Shown piece after piece: positions 1 through 7,731 of a DNA stretch of 64,000 nt. The DNA lies in the NCBI RefSeq assembly GCF_900142575.1, contig NZ_FRBI01000003.1, positions 229,926-293,925 on the forward strand, written 5' to 3'. Position numbers and translations under genes: made by a program. Source of the stretch: Actinacidiphila paucisporea. GTDB lineage: Bacteria > Actinomycetota > Actinomycetes > Streptomycetales > Streptomycetaceae. How positions within the stretch are numbered: the first letter of the stretch is position 1; every line of letters begins with the position of its first letter. Below the pieces are notes generated by a model. That model worked only from the letters and a program-made list of their open reading frames with translations. It was not told where the DNA came from and searched no databases.

Positions 1-66
1 CGAGTGGATCATCATCTGCAGAAGCTGGCGCGCTTCCACCTGGAACTCGAACGTCTCGGTCGACAT
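1..66 (-). CDS. htpG: HtpG (Hsp90) chaperone, N-terminal fragment
   Basis: Only the first 22 codons are in the window; the gene runs off the left edge. The reading begins MSTETFEFQVEARQLLQMM, the characteristic start of bacterial Hsp90 (HtpG), whose N-terminal ATPase domain begins this way. HtpG is a cytosolic ATP-dependent chaperone. The start ATG is preceded by purine-rich GAAGGACC/AGAAGGGCC stretches on the minus strand. The gene lies downstream of, and in the same direction as, the SNF2 helicase, but an 89-bp gap with an inverted repeat and a -10-like box suggests its own promoter. The identification rests on a short but distinctive sequence. Confidence 0.85.
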   Translation of the reverse strand, partial: MSTETFEFQVEARQLLQMMIHS

Positions 67-104
67 GGTCCGTTGGCCCTTCTGGTCCTTCTGTGTCCTT
101 CTCA

Positions 105-142
105 GGTCACCAGGGGTGACCGTTACTGACCGCAGCACTGTA
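105..142 (-). promoter_or_regulatory. Putative htpG promoter and operator
   Basis: On the minus strand a TACAGT -10-like hexamer (142-137) is followed by a perfect 7-bp inverted repeat GGTCACC-AGG-GGTGACC (105-121). The repeat lies about 10-25 bases downstream of the expected transcription start and 39 bases before the htpG ATG. That position suits a heat-shock repressor operator, but it could also be a weak terminator for the SNF2 gene. No -35 box is obvious. Confidence 0.4.
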
Positions 143-155
143 GATCAGACGGCGC

Positions 156-3100
156 TCAGCGGCGGGGCCTTCGCAGGGTGACCAGGTCGGCCAGCTCGCG
201 GTCGGTCAGATCGCCGAACGCCGCCTCCCCCGCTCCGAGTACGGCGTCGGCCAGCTCGCGCTTGCGGCGGAGCATGTCGGCGACCCGGTCCTCGACCGTC
301 CCCTCGGCGATGAGCCGGTGCACCTGCACCGGCCGGGTCTGGCCGATGCGGTACGCCCGGTCGGTCGCCTGGTCCTCGACGGCCGGGTTCCACCAGCGGT
401 CGTAGTGGATGACGTGGCCGGCGCGGGTCAGGTTCAGACCCGTGCCCGCGGCCTTGAGGGACAGCAGGAACACCCGGTGCCCGCCCGCCTGGAAGGCGTC
501 GACCAGCTGCTCGCGGCGGCCGACCGGTGTACCGCCGTGCAGGAAGGCCGTGGTGACGCCGCGGCCGGTCAAGTGCCGCTCCAGCAGGCGGCCCATGGCC
601 ACGTACTGGGTGAAGACCAGGGCCGAGCCGTCCTCGGCGACGACGGTGTCCAGGAGGTCGTCGAGCAGCTGCAACTTCCCCGAGCGGCCCGGCAGTTTGG
701 CGCGGCCCGCGGGCTCCTTCAGGAAGTGCGCCGGGTGGTTGCAGACCTGCTTGAGCCCCGTGAGCAGCTTCATCACCAGGCCGCGCCGCGCCATGCCGTC
801 GGTGCCCTCGATCTCGGCCATCACCTCGCGGACCAGGGACTCGTAGAGCGACACCTGCTCCCTGGTGAGGGACACGGGCCGGTCGGTCTCGGTCTTGGGC
901 GGCAGCTCCGGCGCGACGCCCGGGTCGGACTTGCGGCGGCGCAGCAGGAAAGGACTTACGAGGGCTGTCAGTTCGCTCGCCGCGCGCTGGTCCCTGTCGC
1001 CTTCGACGGCTCGGGCGTAGCGGTCGCGGAAGGCGGGGAGCGTGCCGAGCAGGCCGGGGGTGGTCCAGTCGAGCAGGGCCCACAGCTCGGTGAGGTTGTT
1101 CTCGACCGGGGTTCCGGTCAGCGCGACGCGGCCCCTGGAGGGAATCGTGCGCAGGGCCCGCGCGGTGCGGGAGTGCGGGTTCTTGGCGTGCTGGGCCTCG
1201 TCGGCGACCAGCAGGCCCCAGGAGCCCGCGGCCGCCAGCAGGTCGGCGTCGCGGCGCATCGTCCCGTAGGTGGTCAGGACGAAACCGGCGCTCTCCGGGG
1301 CCGCCGGATCGGGCAGGACGCGGCCCGGGCCGTGGTAGCGGTGGACCGGTGCGGTGGGCGCGAAGCGGCGGACCTCGCGCTCCCAGTTGCCCAGCAGCGA
1401 GGCCGGGCAGACCACCAGCGTGGGGCCCGCGGTGGCCGCCTGCTCCTGGCGGCGCAGGTGCAGCGAGATGAGGGTGACGGTCTTGCCCAGGCCCATGTCG
1501 TCGGCCAGGCAGCCGCCGAGTCCCAGCGAGGTCATGCGGTGCAGCCAGTCCAGGCCGCGGAGTTGGTAGTCCCGCAGCGTCCCGGCCAGGGCCTCCGGCG
1601 GTCCGGGGGAAGCGGGTGCGGTAGGCGGGCCGGGCTCGCGCTCGGGCTCCGCGATACGGGCCCGCAGGTCCGCCAGTACGCCCCCGGCCGTCACCTCCAC
1701 CCGCTCGCCGTCCACCTCGACGGTGCCGGTCAGCGCCGCGCCCAGGGCGTCGATCGCGGTCAGCGGCGGCCTGCGGCGACGCAGCCGGCGCACCAACCCG
1801 GCCTCCACGACCACCCACTGGTCGCGCAGCCGCACGATCGGCCGATGCGTGCCCACGAGCTTCTCCAGCTCGGCCGCGGTGAGTTCCCGCTCGCCGAGCG
1901 CGACCCGCCAGCGGAAGTCCAGCACCCCGCCGGACGACAGGAGCGTCTCCGCGGACGACCGCGGGCTCTCGCGTGCCGGCTCCAGGACGCCGGTGGCGGT
2001 CAGGCCGCGTACCAGCGACTTCGGCCAGTGCACGGCGATTCCGGCCGCGGACAGCCGCGTTGCCGCCGGGCCGAGCAGGGCCGCCGCCTCCTCGCCGGCC
2101 AGCTCGAGACCGCTCGGGGCCGGTGCGGCCAGCAGCCGCTCGGCCGGCGGCCATACGCGGGCGGCCCGGCGCAGCGCCCGCGCCACGTCCGACCGGGCGC
2201 GAGGGCCGAACAGTTCGGGCGCCGCGGCCGTACCGGCCCACAGGTCGGCGGCGTCGGTGAGGGCCGCCGGGTCGGCCAGGCTGCGCAGTTGGACGACGAC
2301 ACGGAAGGCGGCGGCTTCGCCGTCCTGCGCGGACGGGTCCAACTCCACGCGCAGGGACACCTCCAGCCCGGGGGCTTCGTCCCCGGCCGGGTCGTCGGCC
2401 ACGGGCCGCGCCACCGCGATGACCGCCGGGCCGGTCGGCCGGTGCCTGGCGGCAGGCGTACGGGTGAGCGCGTCGGCCACGGCGTCCAGGAACGCCCGCA
2501 GCAGCGGCTCCGCCGCCGGGAGCGCGACCGGAGCCGGCTCCCTGCCGGGCCCCGCCCCCGCGAGCGCGGCGATCCGCTCGCGATCGGCGACGTCCAGCGG
2601 ACCGGCCTCCCAGGCGTCCGCCCCCGCCGGGGTCACCCCCGACCACCCGCCGGGACCCGGCGCCGCGATCGCCGCGATCCGCTCGCGATCGGCGACGTCC
2701 AGCGGACCGGCCAGCCACCCGCCCGCCCCCGGCGGCATCGTCGCCGCGAGCGCGGCGATCCGCTCGCGATCGGCGACGTCCAGCGGACCGGCCTCCCAGG
2801 CGTCCGCCCCCGCCGGGGTCACCACGGGCAGGACCCGGCCGCGGGCGAGCAGGCTCAGGGCCAGGGTGGCCGCCGCGCCCCAGAAGGTCGTGGCGGCCGA
2901 TGCCCGGCCGGTGGCGCCGAGGGCGCGGCAGCGGGTGAGCAGCTGCACGGCGTGCTCCACCGGCAGGACGACGGCGCTCACCCGGCGTGCGGAGGCCCCG
3001 TCCGGGCCGGCCACCGTGAGCTGCGCCGGCTCGATCCCCAGGTCGGGCGGGTCGCCGTCCGGCGTCCAGAAGGCCACGTGTCCCTCGCGGGGCGGGTCGG

Positions 3101-3242
3101 CGGGGAGGAACACCGCCTCACCGGCTGCCAGCGCGGGCAGCGCGGCGAGCAGCCGTCCCCGGTCCACGGCGACCGGCTGCGGCACCGCGCCCGGGACGCG
3201 GCCGGCGGGGGTGCCCGCCACCGGCCATGAGCGCCCTGCCAC
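156..3242 (-). CDS. SNF2/Rad54-family DEAD/DEAH helicase
   Basis: A protein of about 1028 residues from the GTG at 3242. The C-terminal half is a Swi2/Snf2 ATPase: a DYQLRGLDWL Q-like motif, Walker A DMGLGKT, motif II DEAQ in LLVADEAQHAKNP, TGTPVENN, then the helicase C lobe with GTGLNLTRAGHVIHYDRWWNP and QATDRAYRIGQ. These are dsDNA translocases that remodel DNA-protein complexes; the HepA/RapA-like bacterial branch may act in transcription or repair. The N-terminal half is the actinobacterial SNF2 N-terminal region and contains a three-copy in-frame repeat. The open frame continues to 4142, but the upstream part is arginine-rich and overlaps an oppositely oriented lipoprotein gene, so the start was placed at 3242. 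The start is uncertain. Confidence 0.9.
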   Translation of the reverse strand: MAGRSWPVAGTPAGRVPGAVPQPVAVDRGRLLAALPALAAGEAVFLPADPPREGHVAFWTPDGDPPDLGIEPAQLTVAGPDGASARRVSAVVLPVEHAVQLLTRCRALGATGRASAATTFWGAAATLALSLLARGRVLPVVTPAGADAWEAGPLDVADRERIAALAATMPPGAGGWLAGPLDVADRERIAAIAAPGPGGWSGVTPAGADAWEAGPLDVADRERIAALAGAGPGREPAPVALPAAEPLLRAFLDAVADALTRTPAARHRPTGPAVIAVARPVADDPAGDEAPGLEVSLRVELDPSAQDGEAAAFRVVVQLRSLADPAALTDAADLWAGTAAAPELFGPRARSDVARALRRAARVWPPAERLLAAPAPSGLELAGEEAAALLGPAATRLSAAGIAVHWPKSLVRGLTATGVLEPARESPRSSAETLLSSGGVLDFRWRVALGERELTAAELEKLVGTHRPIVRLRDQWVVVEAGLVRRLRRRRPPLTAIDALGAALTGTVEVDGERVEVTAGGVLADLRARIAEPEREPGPPTAPASPGPPEALAGTLRDYQLRGLDWLHRMTSLGLGGCLADDMGLGKTVTLISLHLRRQEQAATAGPTLVVCPASLLGNWEREVRRFAPTAPVHRYHGPGRVLPDPAAPESAGFVLTTYGTMRRDADLLAAAGSWGLLVADEAQHAKNPHSRTARALRTIPSRGRVALTGTPVENNLTELWALLDWTTPGLLGTLPAFRDRYARAVEGDRDQRAASELTALVSPFLLRRRKSDPGVAPELPPKTETDRPVSLTREQVSLYESLVREVMAEIEGTDGMARRGLVMKLLTGLKQVCNHPAHFLKEPAGRAKLPGRSGKLQLLDDLLDTVVAEDGSALVFTQYVAMGRLLERHLTGRGVTTAFLHGGTPVGRREQLVDAFQAGGHRVFLLSLKAAGTGLNLTRAGHVIHYDRWWNPAVEDQATDRAYRIGQTRPVQVHRLIAEGTVEDRVADMLRRKRELADAVLGAGEAAFGDLTDRELADLVTLRRPRR
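2560..2823. repeat. Three in-frame intragenic repeats in the SNF2 gene
   Basis: A core of roughly 40 bp encoding GPLDVADRERIAAL/I occurs three times, with the shared GATCCGCTCG starting at 2571, 2676 and 2757. Copies 1 and 3 share about 77 identical bases, including the segment encoding PAGADAWEA. The spacings of 105 and 81 bp are whole codons, so the frame is kept. The near-identity implies recent duplication within the N-terminal region. Confidence 0.9.
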
Positions 3243-3617
3243 GCCACCGCACCTACTCCCGCATCCGTCCCGCCCGGGCCAGGCTAACCGCCGCCACCGA
3301 CACCCCCGCGCTGCCGCGTCCCCCCGGAAGGCCGTTCCCCCCTGCGCACACGGGCCGCGCGCATGCCGGAGCAGTCCGAGGCGGCAGCCCCGAAGACCGC
3401 CAGCCGTCCGCGCGGCGAGGCTCCGGCGGCGTCGCGTCGGGGGAGGCCGGATCGGCGCCGGGCCATTGCGCACCTGGCGGTACGAGCTGATCCGGTACCG
3501 CGAGGCCTGCGCGCGTACGCCCGGTTCGGGCGGTTCGTCTATGCGGGCAGGCGCACGCAGCGTAGCTGTGCCCGTTTCCGCCGCGGGCGGCTTCCGGGCG
3601 GCTCTAGCGTGCCGGAC
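3243..3617. other. Intergenic region between SNF2 and lipoprotein genes
   Basis: 375 bases between two divergent genes. Several frames are open but the translations are arginine/proline-rich with no recognisable domain. A TAGCGT hexamer at 3605-3610, seven bases before the lipoprotein ATG, could be a -10 box giving a near-leaderless mRNA. Nothing else convincing was seen. Confidence 0.4.
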
Positions 3618-4076
3618 ATGAAGATCGTTCGCACAGTTGTCGCAGTCGCCACCGGAATCGCCGCGATCACGCTCGCCGCGTGCGGCCCGGCGGGGGTATC
3701 GGACGCGGGTGGGGCGCCGACCACGAGCACCGTGACGGCCACGACGCCGCCGGCCTCGGCGTCCGCCTCGATATCCCCGTCGGCCTCGCCGACCCCGCCG
3801 CCCCCGTCGCCGAGCCCCACCGCGGCCAGGAGGACGAGCGCCCCGCACACGACGAAGCCGAAGGCGCCCGTGCGGCACACCACCGCGCGACCGGTCCACC
3901 GGACCACCCCGCCGGCCCGCAAGGCCGCCGTGTGCAGCATCCGTTCCAACGCGGGCAACTGCTACACCGCCGGGCAGTTCTGCAGGAAGGCGGACCTCGG
4001 CGCCACCACCACCGACGCCAAGGGCCGATCCATCACCTGCGTCATGGAGTCCGGGCGGCCGCACTGGCACTACTGA
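3618..4076 (+). CDS. Small secreted lipoprotein-like protein with Cys-rich C-terminus
   Basis: 152 residues from the ATG at 3618. Residues 1-20 (MKIVRTVVAVATGIAAITLA) form a signal sequence ending in a lipobox-like LAAC. A low-complexity Ser/Thr/Pro/Ala linker of about 75 residues follows, typical of a wall-spanning spacer. A compact C-terminal domain carries three cysteines (CSIRSNAGNCY, GQFCRK) and a fourth in SITCVMES, ending in RPHWHY. This terminal module resembles the small Cys-containing repeats of actinobacterial surface proteins. The function is unknown; a cell-surface location is inferred from the signal. The Shine-Dalgarno is weak. Confidence 0.75.
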   Translation: MKIVRTVVAVATGIAAITLAACGPAGVSDAGGAPTTSTVTATTPPASASASISPSASPTPPPPSPSPTAARRTSAPHTTKPKAPVRHTTARPVHRTTPPARKAAVCSIRSNAGNCYTAGQFCRKADLGATTTDAKGRSITCVMESGRPHWHY

Positions 4077-4289
4077 GCCGGACAGGCGCTGCCCGAAGGC
4101 TGGGCGGCGGCGCGGGCCCGCGCCCCTGACCCGTCTGGCCACGGCGCCGGGCGCGGGGGTGGAGATCTGGCCATGCCAAGCTTCGAGGTCACGCCGAGAG
4201 GGACGGTCAGGAACGACCGGACGGCGCCGGAACGGTCAGCCGCATGAGGGCGGACCACTTCCAGCCGTGACGGGTCCCCCGGCAGCGGC

Positions 4290-5231
4290 TCAGGCGGGGT
4301 CCCCGCGGAGCTGGGGGTCGGTGATGCCGCCGGGGCACTCGCGGCGGCGATCCCAGTGCGTCAGCTCGGAACCGGCGCGGTAGGCGCTGTCCAGGAAGCG
4401 GAGGGTGGTCGACCACGGGTCGGTGGCCGCGCGCGCGTCGTCGTACATCAGCAGCGCGATGTGGCTGCCGCGGGCCTCCGACCACCGGGCCGCCTCCGGG
4501 TGGAGGGGGCGGTCGGGCAGGCCGGGCGGCTCGGGGGCGGTGTAGGAGTAGAAGGCGGGCGCGGGCACGGTGTCGTCGCCGAACCAGAAGCCCGCGCTGA
4601 TCACCTCGCGCGAGTAGGCCTCACGGGTGACCGGGTCGGCCTCGGCGGGCGGGGTGATCTCGCGCTCGGAGAAGCGGGTCACGGCGATGTCGAAGGTGTG
4701 CCAGAAGTGGTGGACCGGGCTGGTCTTGCCGGAGAAGCCGGCCGCGTACTGCTCCAGCAGCAGGTTCACCTGGCTCAGGATCTGCCAGTAGCGGCTGACC
4801 GCGGCCTGGTCGTAGCTGCGGTGCTCGCGGTCCTCGGCGAAGGCCCGGCGCGCGTCCGGCAGGTCGTAGGGATACGGGTGCTGCGGCGCCGCGTCGATGT
4901 CGAGGGCGACCAGCGCGGTCAGGGTGTCCCGGTAGAAGTCCGCGACCGAGCGCTCGGCCAGCGGGAAGGACGCCTCCCGGCCGGAGAGCGTCCGCACCAC
5001 GAGGCGGTGCGCGACGAAGTCGAAGTCGATGCAGAAGGCGTCGCCGCCGTGGATCGGGCCCATCGGGCGGGTGGTGATCCCGCGCCCGGTCAGGTGGAAC
5101 GGCACGTTCCACCAGTGGTTGCGGCGCGGGCTGCCCTCCAGCCGGATCTTGCCGACGATCTGCAGGAAGCGGTGCAGCGTCTCCTTCGTGTCCCGCCACG
5201 ACTCCAGCGGCAGGGGCGGAAAGACGTCCAC
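4290..5231 (-). CDS. DUF5996 family protein
   Basis: 313 residues from the GTG at 5231, which has GGAG six bases upstream. The start was chosen because the protein then opens VDVFPPLPLESWRDTKETLHRF, the usual beginning of the family; the upstream extension to 5420 is proline-rich filler. Conserved stretches include RNHWWNVPFHLTGRGI, CIDFDFVAHRLVV, KTSPVHHFWHTFDIAVTRFS, SREVISAGFWFGD, and HIALLMYDDARAATDP near the end. His and Trp conservation suggests an enzyme, but no activity is established for DUF5996. Cytosolic, no signal or membrane segment. Convergent with the lipoprotein gene. Confidence 0.85.
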   Translation of the reverse strand: MDVFPPLPLESWRDTKETLHRFLQIVGKIRLEGSPRRNHWWNVPFHLTGRGITTRPMGPIHGGDAFCIDFDFVAHRLVVRTLSGREASFPLAERSVADFYRDTLTALVALDIDAAPQHPYPYDLPDARRAFAEDREHRSYDQAAVSRYWQILSQVNLLLEQYAAGFSGKTSPVHHFWHTFDIAVTRFSEREITPPAEADPVTREAYSREVISAGFWFGDDTVPAPAFYSYTAPEPPGLPDRPLHPEAARWSEARGSHIALLMYDDARAATDPWSTTLRFLDSAYRAGSELTHWDRRRECPGGITDPQLRGDPA

Positions 5232-5454
5232 ATCGCGCTCCAGGGTCGGTGACCTGTCCGTACGGGTGCCCGCCGATCCATCCTGTCCGCCCCGCGGCAC
5301 GCGCGCCAGCGCGGGGGCGCCGTACGGGGGACGGAAGGGGACGGACCCGCGCGGCGGTGGCGAAGGCCCCGGCGGGGGCGTCCGCGCGGGCCCGGCGGCG
5401 TAAATAGGCCGACACGGCACGCACCTCGCGGGCTATTGTCCAGGCACGACGTCT

Positions 5455-5562
5455 TGCACCTCCCGGTGCGCAGGCCGCGGTTACTTCTTCTGGCGAATCG
5501 CCCTCGGGCGAGCGGGGATCGAACCCCGCGATCCGCAGCCGCTTTGATCTCGGGAGGCTCAG
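5455..5562 (-). ncRNA. Candidate Y RNA with tRNA-like module, divergent from rsr
   Basis: On the minus strand a terminal stem CCUCCCG (5557-5551) pairs with CGGGAGG (5465-5459). An inner stem GGCUGC (5540-5535) pairs with GCGGCC (5478-5473). Between them sits a tRNA-like module in permuted order. First comes a 5-nt variable-loop-like GGAUC. Then a T-arm of GCGGGG-UUCGAU-CCCCGC (5529-5512) is followed directly by an acceptor-like stem UCGCC closed by a CGAG tetraloop (5511-5498). The module ends with UU and a D-arm-sized AG-containing segment. The length of about 108 nt, the stem joining the two ends, and the position next to a Ro60 gene all match bacterial Y RNAs that mimic tRNA. The D-stem is poorly paired and the transcript is not proven. 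Alternatives are a tRNA remnant or an rsr leader structure. Confidence 0.45.
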
Positions 5563-5599
5563 CCGCAGGTTCGCCCCCCGGGTGCGGGGGGCGCTGCGG
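5563..5599. other. Strong G/C hairpin between Y RNA candidate and rsr
   Basis: CCGCAG pairs with CTGCGG, enclosing CGCCCCCC/GGGGGGCG, with a 3-nt bulge and a GGGTGC loop: 14 base pairs. It lies in the 94-bp gap between the Y RNA candidate and the rsr start and has no U tract. On the plus strand it would fall in the rsr leader. Confidence 0.6.
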
Positions 5600-5656
5600 G
5601 CTGCGTTCTCCCTCCGTGTCGTCGTGGCTTCCTGATCCCGTGAGGGGGAGATACGT

Positions 5657-7279
5657 ATGTCCCGATTCAATACCCGCCGCCTGCGCGCGGCGGCGGCCGC
5701 GTCGCCCGTGCGGAGCACCGGGGAGCGGGTGGCGACCGCGGAGGGGGCGTCGGGATACCGGCGGGATGCCAGGTCGGAGCTGTTCCTGCTGGCGGTCGCC
5801 GACTTCGTCGGGACGGACACCTTCTACGAGAAGGGGTCCGACCGCGACGAGCGGTTCCGCGAGCTGGTGCGGGAGTCGGCGGTCGAGGACGCCGAGTGGA
5901 CGGCGGGGCTGCTGGGTTGGCTGCGCGGCGAGGGCAACATGCGGACGGCCGCGATCGTGGGGGCCGCCGAGTTCGTCCGTGCGCGGCTGGCGGCCGGCGC
6001 CGCCGGGGACGGGGTGAGCAACCGGGAGGTCGTCGCGTCGGTGCTGCGGCGGGCCGACGAGCCGGGGGAGCTGCTGGCGTATTGGATGTCGCGCTACGGG
6101 CGGCAGGTGCCCAAGCCGGTGAAGCGCGGTGTCGCCGACGCGATCGGCGGGCTGTACACGGAGAAGGCGCTGCTCAAGTACGACTCCGCCGCCGCCGGCT
6201 TCCGCTTCGGCGACGTCCTGGAGCTGGTGCACCCGGCGCCGCGGGCGCCCTGGCAGGGGGAGTTGTTCCGGCACGCGATCGACCGGCGGCACGGGCGGGG
6301 GGAGTCGATCCCCGAACCGCTGGGCGTCCTGCGGGCGCGGGCCGAGCTGCTGGCCGAACCGGTGGAGCGGCGGCGCGCGTCGGTGCGGGACGCGGCGGCC
6401 GGGGAGCGGCTCGCGGCGGCCGGGATGACGTGGGAGGCGCTGGCGGGGTGGTTGCAGGGCCCGATGGACGCGGCCGCCTGGGAGGCGGTCATCCCGTCCA
6501 TGGGGATCTTCGCCCTGGTCCGCAACCTGCGCAATTTCGACAGGGCCGGTCTCCGCGACGACGTCGCCGAGCAGGTGGCGCGGCGGATCAGCGACCCGCG
6601 GGAGGTGGCGGATTCGCGGATGCTGCCCTTCCGGTTCTGGGCCGCGTACAAGCACACCGACTCGCTGCGCTGGGCGCAGGCGCTGGAGCGGGCGGTGAAT
6701 CTGTCGCTGGCCAACGTGCCGGCCCTGGAGGGCCGTTCGCTGATCCTGGTGGACAGGTCGCTGTCGATGTTCCCCGGCCACTCCTTCTCGACGCCGAACA
6801 GCTCGGACATCCCGCTGGCCGAGCAGGCCGCGCTCTTCGGCGCGGCGCTCGCGGTGCGGGCGCAGGCGCCCACGCTGGTCGAGTTCGGGATACGCAACAA
6901 GGTCGTCCGCGTGCCGAAGGGCGCCAGCGTGCTGCGGCTGGTGAAGGCCTTCGGGCGGCAGGACGGCACCGACATCCCGTCGGCGGTCAAGGCGCACTTC
7001 GCCGGGCACGACCGGGTGGTGGTGATCACCGACGAGCAGACCAGGGCGGGTTGGCTCCCGTCGAACGCCGCCGCCCACGGCGGCATGCCGCCGACCGAGA
7101 TCGACACGCTCGTGCCGCCCGACGTCCCCGTCTACATGTGGAACATGGCCGGTTACGTCGCCGGCGCGACCCCCTCGGGCCACGGCCGCCGGCACACCTT
7201 CGGCGGTCTGACCGACCACGCCTTCCGGATGATCCCGCTGCTGGAGGCGGGCCGCCGCGCCGACTGGCCCTGGCGGTAG
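5657..7279 (+). CDS. rsr: TROVE/vWA domain Ro60-like RNA-binding protein (Rsr)
   Basis: 540 residues from the ATG at 5657, with GGGGGAG eight bases upstream. The N-terminal two thirds form the alpha-helical HEAT-like ring (TROVE domain), e.g. ELFLLAVADFVGTDTFYEKG and GLLGWLRGEGNMRTAAIVGA. The C-terminal third is a von Willebrand A fold with a MIDAS DxSxS at D366-S368-S370 (LVDRSLSMF) and LVEFGIRNKVVRV. Bacterial Ro60 orthologues bind Y RNAs and single-stranded ends of misfolded RNAs, and with PNPase or other 3'-5' exonucleases act in RNA quality control, rRNA maturation and stress survival. A candidate Y RNA lies directly upstream on the other strand. rtcBA genes, often linked to rsr in enterobacteria, are absent here. 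Confidence 0.95.
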   Translation: MSRFNTRRLRAAAAASPVRSTGERVATAEGASGYRRDARSELFLLAVADFVGTDTFYEKGSDRDERFRELVRESAVEDAEWTAGLLGWLRGEGNMRTAAIVGAAEFVRARLAAGAAGDGVSNREVVASVLRRADEPGELLAYWMSRYGRQVPKPVKRGVADAIGGLYTEKALLKYDSAAAGFRFGDVLELVHPAPRAPWQGELFRHAIDRRHGRGESIPEPLGVLRARAELLAEPVERRRASVRDAAAGERLAAAGMTWEALAGWLQGPMDAAAWEAVIPSMGIFALVRNLRNFDRAGLRDDVAEQVARRISDPREVADSRMLPFRFWAAYKHTDSLRWAQALERAVNLSLANVPALEGRSLILVDRSLSMFPGHSFSTPNSSDIPLAEQAALFGAALAVRAQAPTLVEFGIRNKVVRVPKGASVLRLVKAFGRQDGTDIPSAVKAHFAGHDRVVVITDEQTRAGWLPSNAAAHGGMPPTEIDTLVPPDVPVYMWNMAGYVAGATPSGHGRRHTFGGLTDHAFRMIPLLEAGRRADWPWR

Positions 7280-7310
7280 GGAGCTTCCGGCCTGCTGCCA
7301 CACTGTGGTC

Positions 7311-7637
7311 ATGGGGTGGCGAGGGTCGGCCGAGGGTGTGTACGTGGGCGCGGTCGCCGTGCTCGCGCTGCTCGGGTCGGTGCGCGCGGACGGGCACTAC
7401 TACCTGGCCGCGATCGTGCTGGCGCTGCCGTGCGGCATCGCCGCGGTGGTGGCGATCTACGGCGGCTACGCGCTGCTGTCCGGCGTCGGCGGGCTGTTCG
7501 CGTCCCGTACGGTCGCCGACGGCAGCGACGCCGGGTGGCTGACGGCCGGCAGCGGGACGCTGAACGTCCTGGTGCTGACCGCCGCGGCGGTCGGCAACGT
7601 GGTGCTGCTCAGGCGGCGCAGGACCCCGGCACGCTAG
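7311..7637 (+). CDS. Small integral membrane protein
   Basis: 108 residues from the ATG at 7311; a GTG at 7305 is an alternative. Three hydrophobic segments are visible: AEGVYVGAVAVLALLGSV, YYLAAIVLALPCGIAAVVAIYGGYALL, and LNVLVLTAAAVGNVVLL, followed by the positively charged tail RRRRTPAR. That suggests a cytoplasmic C-terminus. No known domain was recognised. The gene lies 31 bases after rsr in the same direction and could be co-transcribed, but no functional link is evident. Confidence 0.7.
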   Translation: MGWRGSAEGVYVGAVAVLALLGSVRADGHYYLAAIVLALPCGIAAVVAIYGGYALLSGVGGLFASRTVADGSDAGWLTAGSGTLNVLVLTAAAVGNVVLLRRRRTPAR

Positions 7638-7681
7638 GGCGTGTCCGCGAAGTCCCGTCTGACCGGCGGGATCTGGCCCAC

Positions 7682-7713
7682 GTACGCCCGCCGCGTCGGA
7701 GCGGCGGGCGTAC
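7682..7713. terminator. Bidirectional hairpin terminator
   Basis: Perfect 13-bp inverted repeat GTACGCCCGCCGC / GCGGCGGGCGTAC with a 6-nt loop, between convergent genes. No U tract, as is usual in this genome. Confidence 0.7.
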
Positions 7714-7731
7714 CGCGGGCAGCCGGGGAGG

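Noticed and set aside
145-2718. Long minus-strand frame of 857 codons and a plus-strand frame of 970 codons over the SNF2 gene
   Set aside because: Arg/Gly/Pro-rich translations without domains, on top of a clear helicase; high-G+C shadow frames.
5506-5576. Conventional tRNA on the minus strand (GGGCGA pairing with UCGCCC, T-arm adjacent)
   Set aside because: No anticodon arm or D-stem fits between the acceptor and the T-arm; the permuted Y RNA reading explains more of the sequence.
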